A DNA stretch of 64,000 nucleotides. It comes from Progne subis subis. Lineage: Eukaryota > Chordata > Aves > Passeriformes > Hirundinidae. Numbering within the stretch: the first letter of the stretch is position 1; each line of letters begins with the position of its first letter. The position numbers and the translations under genes are program-made. A model generated the notes under the pieces. That model saw only the letters and a program-made list of their open reading frames with translations. It was not told the DNA's origin and ran no database searches. Shown here piece by piece: positions 11,411-24,163 of the stretch. The stretch lies in contig JAKJHU010000849.1 in the NCBI GenBank assembly GCA_022316685.1, forward strand, positions 1 to 64,000, read 5' to 3'.

Positions 11411-11949
11411 CAAGATAAACCAAAAGGAACTATTACTAGAAAAACAAACCCCGTGCACGATAATAAAGGTACCTATGTTACAGCTACCGAAGAAATAGTA
11501 TAGATTAAGAGCCAATGTCACTTACCAATGAATGATGGTGTTGTGCAGAATATCCTATTTTTTCTCAATCCCCAGGGGAAGTAACTCGAGGGGAATGTCT
11601 TCACTTTCGAGGAGAGCTCTCCACATACTCAGAGACTATGTAAGAGAATTCTGATTTTATGAAAATTATAGTGGTCTTTTATAGTTTGTAAAAGTGCTTG
11701 TCACTCAGTCACTAAATTTTGCTTATCCTTTCCCATGCATTCAAGGCAGGATGTTTATTACTGGCTACGGATGTTTTCAGACAAGATAATTCATCACAAG
11801 ACAAACCATTCCAGCCTGACTTAGCCATATCGGGTGGAGAAATAAACTTTTGCTGTGTCAGGGGGTGAAAGGTTCTGTCACAGCATATACTCACCATGGA
11901 AGTGATAATACACAGTATTATACTGGAGTTAGCATAATACAATTCCATT
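11411..11949. other. Unresolved retroelement-like spacer
   Basis: No gene recognised. It precedes a minus-strand integrase remnant and may contain that element's degraded LTR. Confidence 0.35.
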
Positions 11950-12225
11950 GATTGGCTATTCTCACCCAAAATGAAATCCCCTTGAGGCACAAACTGGACT
12001 TCCTTATTCTCCTTCATTACCCACCAAGTACACCCAGGTCCTTGAGCAAAAGCAATCCCATAAATGGGTTTGCCTTTGCCTGAGGCAGGAATAACCCAGA
12101 CTATTCTCCCTAGCATATTTTTAATGTGCACTAAAGAAACTTTATCCTCTTCTACAGGATATAAATATTTTTATTGGGCAGTGCCAGCCTGATTGGCAGA
12201 TTCCCTGGTGTTACATATAGGTAAA
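11950..12225 (-). pseudogene. Integrase C-terminal remnant of another ERV-L
   Basis: The minus-strand translation has the hallmarks seen at the end of L1-L3 Pol (HIKNMLGRIVWVIPAS, AFAQGPGCTWWVM, VPQGDFILGEN) but is clearly diverged from them, so it belongs to another subfamily. It is broken by stops upstream and lacks an LTR pair. Confidence 0.7.
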
Positions 12226-12299
12226 ACCTCATAAAAGAAAAGCCTTGTAAAATCAGGCCTTGTTATTTTGGCTAACAGCTAGCCTGAGAAGTTCCCATG

Positions 12300-12663
12300 T
12301 GTTGTAATGCATTAATTGGGTTTATATTTCATTGGATTTGTAATGTTTTTTCTATGTATCACGTGATCTATCCTTGCCCATCAGTGCCCATCCCCCACAC
12401 TGAAATGTAACCTAACTCTCTTCCACTGCCACTTCTCCCTGATTGGGTAGTGTCTTGTCCCTGCCTCTGGGCCCTGCCCTCTGGGGAAAAAGCCCTGATG
12501 GGGGAGGGGCCAGGTCTCTCTGGCATCGGCAAACCATCGGGACAGTCCATCCAAGCAGGGCAGGACTTGCGAATAAAAGCTGTAAAGTCCCACCCGAAGC
12601 CAGAGAGCGGACTCTTTTACTTTTGCCATTGGTCGTCGTCTAGTCTCATGGGGTAATACAACA
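12300..12663 (+). mobile_element. 5' LTR of K1
   Basis: TGTTGTAATGC to AATACAACA; a GAATAAAAGC near 12570 supplies the polyadenylation signal. The primer site follows two bases later at 12666 as TGGTGCGCAACGTGCGGC, a degenerate relative of the tRNA-Lys type. Confidence 0.85.
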
Positions 12664-13340
12664 ACTGGTGCGCAACGTGCGGCTCGAAGCCACAAAAGGT
12701 TCCCAAAAAGCTGGAAGAACCACTTGGGCAGCATGTGGCCGAGGAATCTCATGCAGGTACGTGAGTCACGAAACATAGCCCACCCATGCAGAGACACAGA
12801 CCCATCAGGCTTGGCCTTCGCTGTGGAGTCTCCGAAACACAGGATTCCACAGGCAAGGCTATAGTTTTCTCCTTTGGACTTAAAGAACCCATCGGAGTGC
12901 TGCGAAGAAGCCCTCGACCGGCAAGCTGCTCCCAGAGAGTGACCACATGTTCGTGGAAAGATGACCCTGGGAACTGAGACTGGAAGCTCTTTTTGCACCA
13001 GAAGGGTCAGTCGCAGGCAAAAGGAGTGATTGGGAAAGAAAGGAAAGGAACACTGGATTTTTGGTGAGTACCACTTTCGGTTTTCTAAGGGAAAATCTTT
13101 TTCAGAGGCAGTGTTCCTCAGGGAAAAGGGTTTTTTCCCTTTTGGGGAAGGTTTTGCTTTCAGAGTAAACCTTCAAAGTGCTTTAATAGAACGCTTCTTT
13201 TAGCAGCCTGGGGGGGGGGGGGATGGAAAAGGAAACTGTTTCCCCTTTTGGCTTTTTTTTCTCTCCAGCGAGCTTTTTTTTTCCTTTCGGTTTCTCAGAC
13301 ACAGTAAAGAGGACACAGAAACTCAAAATCTGAGCCAAAA

Positions 13341-13886
13341 ATGGGTGCTAAGCTGTCTCTGTCTCAAAAAAGAGTCTATTACCACATTTTAAGTGCCTTA
13401 GATGATGGCGGGACCCACTGTTCAAAGAAACAGCTGAAAAAATTAACTCTGTGGTTGTTTTCTCAGTTTCCACATTTATCATTAGAGCAAATAAGCTCCC
13501 CAGAATTTTGGGAGGCTATAACAAAAAAAATAGTTGAATCTGGCTCCTCTAATAATAAAGAAGATGCAAATTTTGCTTTTTATAGCTTAAAAATTAAGTT
13601 TGCATTGCAAAAGCAAAATAAAAAGGAAAAAAAGCCAGTTCTTTGTGAATTTTCCCCAGCTTGTACCTTTACAGGCAGTCCGAGTGCTCAAACCTCCCAT
13701 CTCAGTAGTCCCCAGGTGGGGGGTCACAAGATGCAGGGGATTCCTTTGTCCAAAATGGCCAAAGCCATGTGCTCTGGAGCCACGAGGAGTCTCTCCCTTT
13801 GTCTGTCCCTCCTTCCCACAATCCCTTCTTCTCCCCAGACCCCTCCTTCTCTTTGGTGCCACCCCCAGCACTGCCCTCTCCTCTGA
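13341..13886 (+). CDS. K1 Gag matrix region
   Basis: Starts MGAKLSLSQ, with the Gly2 expected for N-myristoylation and a betaretrovirus-like matrix fold pattern through about residue 90. This is followed by a proline/serine-rich stretch with frames broken near 13700-14190. It would target Gag to membrane. The open frame ends at 13886, before capsid, so an intact Gag is not made. Confidence 0.7.
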   Translation: MGAKLSLSQKRVYYHILSALDDGGTHCSKKQLKKLTLWLFSQFPHLSLEQISSPEFWEAITKKIVESGSSNNKEDANFAFYSLKIKFALQKQNKKEKKPVLCEFSPACTFTGSPSAQTSHLSSPQVGGHKMQGIPLSKMAKAMCSGATRSLSLCLSLLPTIPSSPQTPPSLWCHPQHCPLL

Positions 13887-14192
13887 CACCGCCCCCTACC
13901 CTCAAACCTCCGCCCTCCAACTCCTCCCCGTGTGACTCAAGCCTCCAGCCCCTCCCTGCCCCTGGTTCCCACGGTTTCCCCGCCCACAGTCCCGGTTCCC
14001 ACGCCCTGGAGGGAGGGGGGGAGCCGGGAACCCGGAAGCAGGAAGCGATCCTGGCTTTTCTGCCACCCCTTTCACATATCAACAGTCAAAAAGAGGGGGT
14101 GCTGTCCACAGTAATTGGGACCCCTTCCCCCAACAAGCGATTCAGGGTTTATGCAAAGCTCAGGCCAAATTTGGATATGAAAGGGAATACTT

Positions 14193-14414
14193 TTGCAACC
14201 GTTTAAAAGCAAATTTAGCAAGGAATACTACAGTTCCCTTAGACCTCAAAAACATTTGCTTCCGGAGCTTTGGCAAAATCCTGAAACGGCTGTTGATAAT
14301 CTGAATCTGCCAATTCGATTAGCAACCCAGCCCGATGGGTCTTTCCAACCCTACAGTAAAATAAAGCAGCTTCCATCAGAACCTTTGGTAACATTTGTGG
14401 AGCGATTAACATGA
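14193..14414 (+). pseudogene. K1 Gag capsid fragment
   Basis: Residues such as NLPIRLATQPDGSFQPYSKIKQ fit the capsid C-terminal half leading to the major homology region. A TGA at 14412-14414 separates it from the downstream frame; codons continue in retroviral capsid style (FVERLT, then QVKNEGAQEQ). Confidence 0.6.
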
Positions 14415-14468
14415 GCTATCGAGTTACAGGTTAAGAATGAAGGAGCCCAGGAACAGGTCCTGGAGGAG

Positions 14469-15080
14469 ATGGCTCTGGCCGATGCAAACGAACGGTGCAA
14501 GGCAGCTATCCTCAGCCTGTCTATAGAACCGGCTTCAACTTTACATGACATGCTCCAGGTGTGTGCCAGGAAGATTCCCTTCATAAAAGCTCATCAAAAC
14601 CACAGTTCCAGAGTCAAGCCACCACAAAAAGCTGCTGCTGCAGACACCATGCTTCCTGTACTTGTGCCACGGCCACCGCCCAAGAGAAGAACAACGTGTC
14701 TCCTGTGCGATCAGGCTGGACATTGGGCATCTCAATGCCCTTTAAAGAAGCAATTTCTGGACTTTCGGGACAATGGGGGCAGGGGGTCTCAAAGGTCCAA
14801 AGGGAATTTTTCAAAAAAACTAGAAAATGTAAGTGTTAAACTAAATAATCCTGCTTTAACCAGTTCTGTCTTTCAGCAAAAGTCACCGGATATGATAGTA
14901 AAGGATCCAGCGACCAGAGAAACAAAAAGTCCTCATGATCAGGTCACCTGGGGTCGTGGGTACGCCTATGTGTCCCCTTCCCCAGGTCTCAAGTGGGTGC
15001 CAGCTGAGTGGGTGAAACCTTTCATCCCTAAAACTGAAAAGCCACCTACAGAGGCTCCACAAGTGGCCTGTGCTGCCTAG
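14469..15080 (+). CDS. K1 nucleocapsid fused to integrase C-terminal domain
   Basis: 203 codons. The first part is the end of capsid (NERCKAAILSL). Then comes a CX2CX4HX4C zinc knuckle (CLLCDQAGHWASQC) near residue 78-91. After about residue 138 the sequence becomes an integrase C-terminal domain (DPATRETKSP, VTWGRGYAYVS, LKWVPAEWVKPF). The join skips all of protease, RT and the integrase core yet stays in frame. No stop separates the parts. Function unknown; it resembles the fusion in copy A1. Confidence 0.75.
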   Translation: MALADANERCKAAILSLSIEPASTLHDMLQVCARKIPFIKAHQNHSSRVKPPQKAAAADTMLPVLVPRPPPKRRTTCLLCDQAGHWASQCPLKKQFLDFRDNGGRGSQRSKGNFSKKLENVSVKLNNPALTSSVFQQKSPDMIVKDPATRETKSPHDQVTWGRGYAYVSPSPGLKWVPAEWVKPFIPKTEKPPTEAPQVACAA

Positions 15081-15267
15081 AGGAGGAGAAAGCACCGAAC
15101 CTTCTCCTTCTAATTATCATTATTCCTTAACAGTGTTTTTCTAGACAGTTTGTTTGCACTAAAGGTCATTTTTGTTTTGCAACTTTAAAGGTACTCAAGG
15201 TCCGAACTCTGAGCATCTCCCACGAACTGAGGCTTCCTCCTTCTTAATTTAATAAGAAAAGGGGAAA

Positions 15268-15619
15268 TGTTGTAATGCATTAATTTGGTTTATATTTCAT
15301 CGGATTTGTAATGTTTTTTCTCCGTATCATGTGATCCGTCCTTGCCCAGCAGTGCCCATCCTCCACACTGAAATTTAACCCAGCCCTGTTCCCTCCCACT
15401 TCTCCCTTATTGGGTGGTGCATCTGGGCCCTGCCCCCTGGGGAAAAAGCCTCGACTGGGGAGTGGCAAGGTCTCTCTGGCACTGGCAAGCAATCGGGACA
15501 GCTCCAGCCAAGCAGGGCAAACTCGAGAATAAAAGCTGTAAAATTCCACCTGGTGCCAGAGAGCAGACTCTTTTACTTTTGCCATTGGCGGTCATCTAGT
15601 CTCATGGGGTAATACAACA
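15268..15619 (+). mobile_element. 3' LTR of K1
   Basis: Preceded by the polypurine tract AAGAAAAGGGGAAA (15254-15267). Ends AATACAACA at 15619 and abuts ERV-L pol with no spacer. Confidence 0.85.
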
Positions 15620-17193
15620 GGGCCCTGAACAGCAACAGGCCTTTGCCCAGATCAAACAGGAGATTGCTCATGCAGTAGCCCTTGGCCCAGTCAGGATGGG
15701 ACCAGATGTGAAGAACGTGCTCTACTCAGCAGCCGGGAACAATGGCCTGTCCTGGAGCCTTTGGCAGAAGGTGCCTGGGGAGACTCTGGGCCGACCACTG
15801 GGATTCTGGAGCCGAAGCTACAGAGGGTCTGGAGCCAACTACACTCCAACAGAGAAGGAAATCTTGGCCACCTATGAAGGAGTTCAAGCTGCCTCAGAGC
15901 TGATTGGCACAGAAACACAACTCCTGCTGGCACCTCAACTACCGCTGCTGGGGTGGATGTTTAAAGGAAAGGTTCCCTCCACCCATCATGCCACCGATGC
16001 CACATGGAGCAAATGGATTGCCCTCATCACTCAGCGCGCCCACTTTGGAAACCCGAATTGCCCTGGGATTTTGGAGATAATTACAAACTGGCCAGAAGGT
16101 GAAAACTTTGGTCTCATGGATGAAGAGGGGCAGGAACAAGTGACACGTGCAGAAGAGGGTCCACCATACAACCAACTACCAGCAGAAGAAACACGCTATG
16201 CTCTTTTCACTGACGGTTCCTGCCGCATCGTAGGGATGAACCGGAAGTGGAAAGCAGCCGTATGGAGCCCTACACGACAGGTTGCAGAAGCCACTGAAGG
16301 AGAAGGTGGGTCAAGCCAACTTGCTGAACTCAAAGCTGTTCAACTGGCCCTGGACATTGCTGAAAGAGAGAAGTGGCCAAAGCTCTACCTCTACACTGAT
16401 TCGTGGATGGTGGCCAATGCTCTGTGGGGTTGGCTGGACAGGTGGAAAAAGGCCAATTGGCAGCATAGGGGAAAGCCAATCTGGGCTGCAGATGAGTGGA
16501 AGGACATTGCCACTCGGGTAGAGAAGCTACCTGTCAAAGTCCGTCATGTAGATGCCCATGTCCCCAAGAGTCGGGCTAATGAGGAACACCGAAACAACGA
16601 GCAGGTAAATCAAGCTGCAAAGATAGAGGTGTCAAAGATAGACTTAGATTGGCAACACAAGGGAGAGTTGTTCCTAGCTCGATGGGCCCATGATGCCTCA
16701 GGCCATCAGGGCAGAGATGCCACCTATAAGTGGGCACGAGACCAAGGGGTGGATCTAACCATGGACAGTATTTCTCAGGTTATCCATGGCTGTGAGACGT
16801 GTGCCACCATCAAACAGGCCAAGCGGGTGAAGCCCCTATGGTATGGCGGGCGATGGTCCAAATATAAGTATGGGGAAGCCTGGCAGATTGACTACATCAC
16901 CCTTCCCCAAACCCGCCAAGGCAAGCGCTACGTGCTGACCATGGTGGAAGCCACAACTGGATGGTTGGAGACCTACCCTGTGCCTCACGCTACTGCCCGG
17001 AACACCATCCTGGGCCTTGAAAAGCAAATCCTGTGAAGACATGGTACCCCTGAGAGGATTGAGTCTGACAACGGGACTCATTTCAAGAACAGCCTTATAA
17101 ACACCTGGGCTAGAGAACATGGCATTGAGTGGGTGTACCATATTCCTTATCATGCGCCAGCAGCCGGGAAAGTTGAACAGTGCAATGGACTAC

Positions 17194-19432
17194 TGTCATA
17201 GTTTTAATTTCAAACCAGGCAGAAACACCAATTAATGTAGTGGTTTCACGTTGTCTTGGTTTGAAAAAAGACAGTTGTCTGCTAAGGAGAGGCAAGCCTC
17301 TCCAGGAAATAAGGAATTCAAATCTTTCCCTCCGTGTTATTATAATTTAGAAGATTAAAAAAAAAAAAAACTTTCAGTCAGAGCTATAGGGAAAAGGAAT
17401 AACAGTCCTTTACTAGTAAATATAACAGGACAGACAAACAACAACAGCACTTATAATAACAGTAAAACAGAACCAAGAACTCTGAGGGCAAACGGTGGAA
17501 AAGTCCGTCGCTGATGGCTGCAAGCTGGAAGCGATGGATTGTCCTCAGCAGGCAGGGGGGTGTCCTGGCAGATGAAGTGGGCAGTGCCGGAGAACCCGCA
17601 GCGGCTGGACCCCGGGCTGACCCAAAATCCAGCAGGGTAACGAAGAAACTCCGAATTCCTGGGCACTCCAACAGATGATAGAATTCCCAGGACCAGACTC
17701 CTCCGTTAGCTGTGGACTCCAGGCAGCTACTCCGTATCCCGACCGTCCTCCCCGGGAAAACCGAGAGAAGTGAGCCCACTCCTTAGTTCTCCTGGGAGCC
17801 TCCTCCCTCCCCCAAAACCAAGTGATCAACTTCTTTTGTCAGGTTAAGCACCGCTTAACTACCCCTACTTAAAAATCTAGCAACTCATGGGGGGGAAAAA
17901 TTCTACAGGAGAACTTAACCCTCAACACACGTTCACTAAATTTTGGTCTTGGTACTTATTCTCTTTGTGGGAGAGAGACTAGGAGAGAAACAAAGCAGGC
18001 TTAACCTTAAAATTAACGAATAGTTTATTAACATACACTAAAAGAATAGAAAAAAGAAAGTTGGAAAAAAAACTAAAATGGAATGAAACTTCAAAAACCC
18101 TCCCCTTACAAACAGTTCACTTTCTTACAAAACAACATAAAGAGACAAAAATTGTAATTTTCAGTCAGTTTCATTGTCTGACAATAGTCTTTCATCAATT
18201 CATTAGGGGAAGAGTCTCTCTTGGAGTCAAGGATGCCACTGACAACTTAGAACAGTTCTCTTGTGGGTTTTAAACTGTCACAAAAACAACCGCCCGGAGA
18301 AACTTGCCTTTGTGACCCTCCCAGGAGCAGTTTCCCAAGCTGCTTATGGGTCATGGGTTTTAGACTTTTGCACATTGGGGTGTCACATTTTAAAGATGAA
18401 TAACTCTAAAGCAAAGGATTTTTCACTTCAAGGTATAGAGATATCTTCTCACTTCTTCACTGGTGCAGGAAGCTTCTCATCTTTATCTCTGTTCAAGCAT
18501 TTTATAGGATATTACTTAGTTCATCACAAACACCTTTGCTCAAATCCACACACCAATTAAAACAATCATCTCCCTAAATGCTTATCTTTCCCATGATTTA
18601 AAGGAATGACCTAAATATAGAGTTCATTTCCATGGCTCAAGTAAGAATAGAACAACCAGCTCTTCAACCCTCTGTCCCAATAGTCTTTTCACTCTTGCTC
18701 TACTGACTTCATGCTGTTGTTCTTTATGTTCACTCGGTCTTTCCTTACTCTCTCAGAGAAGGGCCAAGCTCTGGAAGCTTCATGTTGCTAAGAAAGAGTT
18801 AAATCTGCTCAGAGTCTTTGTCTCTCTCTCTGTAGCTCGTGGTGTTAGATGTTCAAGGCCTCGCTGGTGAGGGAGGAAGAACTCACACAGAAACATCAGA
18901 GATCAGAGCACCCGGGCAGTCCGAAGTCACAAAAAACCAGGCAGGATCATAAATGCCTCCTCAGCCCACCCCTCGGTGTAAATCGGGGTGGCCTCAGCCT
19001 AAATGGTGCCCATAGCTCTTATCAGGGCCAAGCAGAGATCTCTCCCTGCTCCAGGGAAGTTTGGAGAAAGTAGTTCTTGTAAAGCAGCAAACTCTCCTTC
19101 CCCCCCACATCCGGGAGCTGATGGAATCCAGCCAGGCCTCAGGCCAGCTCCGGTCCCCCCCCAAAAAGGGGGGAGCAGCAGGCCCAGCTCGATGTTACCT
19201 GTCTCTCTCTGGCCAAAGGAAGAAGAAAAAGGACCCACCTACAGGAAATCAAGGAGTTTTATATGGTACTTCCCAAAGTCACAGCTAACAATTTCAGTGG
19301 TCAGAATAGATGTCAATATTCTTACTCTCTGATAGGTCTCTGTCTCTTCCAAAGCAATTCCCAGGTCCTGACCTGGAGAATTATTCTACATTCTTCTATA
19401 ACTAAAAAACCAAACTGTACTAACCCATGACA
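17194..19432 (-). mobile_element. Solo LTR of a long-LTR ERV family (1.56 kb plus an insertion)
   Basis: Flanked by perfect ACTAC duplications (17189-17193, 19433-19437) within L2 integrase. Reverse complement of 53113-54680 along its length once the nested 17252-17927 LTR and its duplication are removed. Ends are TGTCAT...ATGACA. No internal retroviral genes remain. Confidence 0.9.
17252..17927 (-). mobile_element. Solo ERV-L LTR nested inside the long solo LTR
   Basis: Same family as the L1/L3 LTRs, minus orientation. Perfect CACGT duplications at 17247-17251 and 17928-17932. It is the youngest layer of this three-level nest. Confidence 0.92.
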
Positions 19433-19854
19433 ACTACTTAAAACTACCCTGAAGGCGCTTGGTGGGGGGACTTACGAAAATTGGGAAGTGAACTTAGCGA
19501 AGGCAACCTGGATGGTCAACACTCGAGGGTCAATCAGTCGAGCTGGTCCTGCTCAGTCTGAACCCTTGCACACAGTGGATGGAGATAAAGTCCCTGTGGT
19601 ACACATGAAAGGCATTTTAGGAAAAACTGTTTGGATTAATCCCACCTCAGGCAAAGGCAGACCCATCCGTGGGATTGGTTTTGCTCAAGGACCTGGTTCA
19701 ACTTGATGGGCAATGCAGAAAGATGGGGAAAGTCGTTGTGTACCACAGGGAGACCTAATTTTAAGTGAGAACTGGGTGTAAAGTTTCATTATGTATACTA
19801 GAGTTTATTGATTTCAGTATAATGCAGATGGTAATAGAATAACGGGTGGATAAT

Positions 19855-20587
19855 GTCTTGGGTTACGTAACCTAAAAATGTGTATTCTATTTCATCTGTT
19901 GAAAGCTGTTTTTTGGGAGATGTTTTATCCTTCTTACTCCAGGGGGGAGGGAGGTGGATGCTTCCTGATAATGTCCCAGCCATTAAAGCCAGGTGGGGCA
20001 GTGTTTCTTATCTCTTTCACCACCCCTCCATCCTCCAGGGGACATCTTCTGATAATGGGCCATTGAGGCACACCAGTGACAGGACACATTCCATCATCCC
20101 ACTGGGAGATGCTCCACACAGTGGGGAGGAGCCAGCTGTTCCCAGCTGGGTAAAAACTGGGACTGAAGGACACAAGAGATCCCGTTTTTCCACTGGATTC
20201 CCGGAGGAAGACCAGACCCATCTCATCACCACTGGACTTTCTACAAGACCATCTCTACTCCACAGAACCACATCTGCTACTCCAGGAGGATTTATTTGGA
20301 ATGCTTCCAAAACCCTGACCACCAAGGTGCCAGGTCGTATCCCTGACTCTGTCAGGGTTTTTCCAGGATTTTTGTTTGCTTCCTTGCTTGTTTTTTTGTG
20401 CTACTACATTTGTATTTTCCTTTTTTTTAATATTCCTTGTAAAGAACTGTTACTGCTATTCCCATATCTTTGCCTGAAAGCCCCTAATTGCAAAACTATA
20501 ATAATTTGGAGGGGAGGAGGTTTACATTCTCCATTCCAAGGGAGGCTCTAGCTTTCCCTGGCAGACAACTCTTTCAAAACCAAGACA
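19855..20587 (+). mobile_element. 3' LTR of ERV-L L2 (second LTR type)
   Basis: Starts TGTCTTGGGTT just after the purine tract GGGTGGATAA and ends CAAAACCAAGACA. It shares only its terminal parts with the L1/L3 LTRs; a related copy lies at 46977-47624. It is the boundary between ERV sequence and the gene region. Confidence 0.82.
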
Positions 20588-21084
20588 ATTTATAGCTCAG
20601 AAGCCTAAGAGCAATTGTAGGAAGAAATTTATTTTTAAATAAAATCCTGGTTTATTATAATTCAAATTCCTCAAGCATGTTAAAATTTTAATTGGAGGGT
20701 GGGTTTTTTTTTGGAAGACAGAACTGCAGCATTCTCAACCACTGCAACACAATATAAAGCAACAATTCTCTTGCATCATGCCTCTGCTGCTCCTCTTCAG
20801 GAAAGAAGGGCACAATATTCCCAGGAAAATGATTAATGGAAGTATCATATAAAGACTTTCTGCTTTTACTAAGTTAAATAAAGTTTGCATATAGTGTAAC
20901 TCCTTTAGCTCATCCCCAGATCTGACATGAAAAATCTAAACTCTTCATAATTTAAACGTGACATGTCTGTCACCACAATGCAATCCATAGTTCTTAAGCA
21001 AGGCCAAAAACAGCCATAGCCTTTAAGGTGAAAGCCTGAAGGATTACACTAGCAGTTAATGAAATTAAGATGCTAAAATACATT
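20588..21084. other. Non-coding sequence downstream of C18orf32
   Basis: AT-rich, with no open frame, RNA or retroelement recognised. Confidence 0.5.
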
Positions 21085-21101
21085 TACCTTTCAAAGCTAG
21101 A

Positions 21102-21107
21102 TTTATT
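21102..21107 (-). terminator. Probable polyadenylation signal of C18orf32
   Basis: AATAAA on the minus strand about 270 bases after the C18orf32 stop codon. Confidence 0.5.
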
Positions 21108-21377
21108 CATAAGTTATTAAACATAAACGCCAATCACACCAAAGAGATGATAGATGAAAAGTAGTCCCAGTGAGGAAAACAGAACTTCAGTTTTCAAACA
21201 TTTTAAATTAATAAATGTGCTAGCTGCCATTTCTGTGGCAAAAGAAACTCTCTCCTGTAAGTGATAAGGGGTTTCATTCAGCTAAAACATACAAAGAAAA
21301 AAGTCTCAATGTGAGAGGAGAAATACCACCAGTTCATATTGGACACAAGGGAATAAAATCCTTAGGATTGAATTCCT

Positions 21378-22405
<1,028 letters not shown>

Positions 22406-23823
22406 TTAGGATGACTGTTTGTATGCCATGAGCTAAAAAAAGTGTCTTTAAATAACAAAGAAAGATTTTAGTTGATATTCAAACATAAAATATTCTTAAA
22501 TTATAGACTAGCTGTTAATGTTTCAAAAATGCTGTGTGTATCAATTTTATAAAGTTCTAAACAAGGAAAACAGTCTTGATATTTTACAAAAAAGAAGCTT
22601 GTTATTAATTAATCAGTCCTACTGCTGCAACTTTGAAAAAACAAATTCAGAAAATAAAAGTTTTTGCTTAAACCACACAAAAACAGTTTAAGCAGCAAGC
22701 TGCAGATATTAGCCCAGTTCTTACTATATTATAACAGTGGGTCCAAAAGGTTTGCTTTTCATATTCCCTTTTTATTTAAGGTGAAATTAAACAGCAGGAC
22801 TCCAATCTACCCAATGGCTGGCTACCACTGAAGGGCAGGTCAGTGGGAGAGGGGAAGACAATCCCAGTCAGGATTTGAGAGAAGCAAAATATGGGTTACT
22901 TCCTCCTGTGCAAGAGGCATCACTTGATCCCACACCAATCCTGTACAACTGGCCAAGCTATTAGAAAATCAATCCTTCCCTCTCTCCCCAAACCAGGAGG
23001 AACTCTTCAAAAACAGGACCCTGAAGTCTGCAATGAAAAAAAGGAGAAAACCAAAGCATAGGGGCAGAAAAGTACAACTGGGAGAGGAAGCAGTTATGTA
23101 GGATTAGAGCTATCCCTCTCAGTGCTGATGAGCAATATATATTGTATTGTATTATATATATCGCTGATGAGCAATATATACACTCTGCCGCATAGCAGCA
23201 AGTTTGCCCTTTACAGTCCTCCTTTCTAGGCTGCTATCTGAATTCTTACATTAAGAAACAAAACAAAAGCTTTCCAAGATGGAGAATGAAGAAGCAGATG
23301 TGCACACTTCATCTGGGATCAGTTTCACTTTTTTTTTTTTTGAGCTTTCCTAAAGATTTTTAGCCCTGTGGAAGAACAAAATATCAATTTTCAGTTGACT
23401 ACTTCCAAGTGTAGCTTTGGCTGCTTCAAATATAGTTTTACAGGATCTACTTCCTGAAGCCAGAGAGAAATCTTCAGTCAAGAGAATGCAAATGAGTTAA
23501 TCCTTTAAAACCATTCAAAAAGATAAATTCAGATTCTCTCTCTGCCAGAACTTCCTAGATACAAAATTTACAGCAATATCTTGTGGATTCGTTCATCAGC
23601 TAAAGAACGTGGCTGGAGGGAGCACCCCAGGCTGGCCTTCTGAGCCAACTGTACGTGTCTCTGCAGCCAGTTTGTGTGAAGATTTCAGACCAAAAAATAA
23701 GTCGTACCTCTGCCAGATGTAAAAGCAAGCCACTGCAAGTATAACGCCCGTCTTAACAGAGTGAAAAACCGTTCACAAGTTTCTTCTGTGATTTGGTGAC
23801 GCTCTGTTCCTTGGTTAGCAAGG

Positions 23824-23856
<33 letters not shown>

Positions 23857-24163
23857 AAAAAACCCCAAACAAACAAACACATGAAAAAACGCAGCGGCGT
23901 TTCCCCCTCCCGCTAAATTAAAGGCGGGAGCACAAAGATTTTTCCGAATCGGTGAAGTTCCACTCAAACACGCGCTGAAACCTAAGAGCTCCACACCTTA
24001 GCATGGGCTATTACATTTTGGGGTTCACTCCGTCCGCTCCCGGTTACCGGAGCCACTGTGGCCCCATAGAAGGGCAGCCCCCAGCCGAGCTAGAGAAGCG
24101 GCAGACCACGCAAGGACCCTGGGGGAGCAGCCCCAGTCCCGTCGGAGGCCGCCCCACACTCAC

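Larger units (their letters stand above)
12300..15619 (+). mobile_element. ERVK-like deletion derivative K1 (LTR-gag-IN tail-LTR)
   Basis: Two related LTRs (12300-12663, 15268-15619) enclose gag and the end of integrase. Protease, RT, RNase H, most of integrase and env are missing. The LTRs differ at many sites, so K1 is older than the ERV-L proviruses. The flanks do not show a 6-bp duplication (CCCATG left, GGGCCC right): the left side is minus-strand ERV-L sequence and the right side is plus-strand ERV-L pol, so a rearrangement has happened at this locus. Confidence 0.85.
15620..19785 (+). pseudogene. 3' half of ERV-L provirus L2 pol, split by nested LTRs
   Basis: Opens inside the RT-RNase H region (GPEQQQAFAQIKQE) and is open to a TGA at 17034-17036. 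RNase H (DGS, TDS) and the integrase zinc finger and first catalytic Asp are intact. The integrase then runs to 17193, is interrupted by a solo LTR (17194-19432), and resumes at 19438 (LKALGGGT) to about 19783. The part before the LTR is nearly identical to L1/L3, the part after it is clearly more diverged. The 5' half and 5' LTR are missing. Confidence 0.88.

Noticed and set aside
23125..23180. Direct repeat GCTGATGAGCAATATATA with a C-box-like TGATGA
   Set aside because: No D box, guide or terminal stem; looks like local slippage in AT-rich intron sequence.
23823..23880. A-rich tract that could mark a processed retrocopy
   Set aside because: No coding match or duplication next to it; best read as a simple repeat in the C18orf32 intron.
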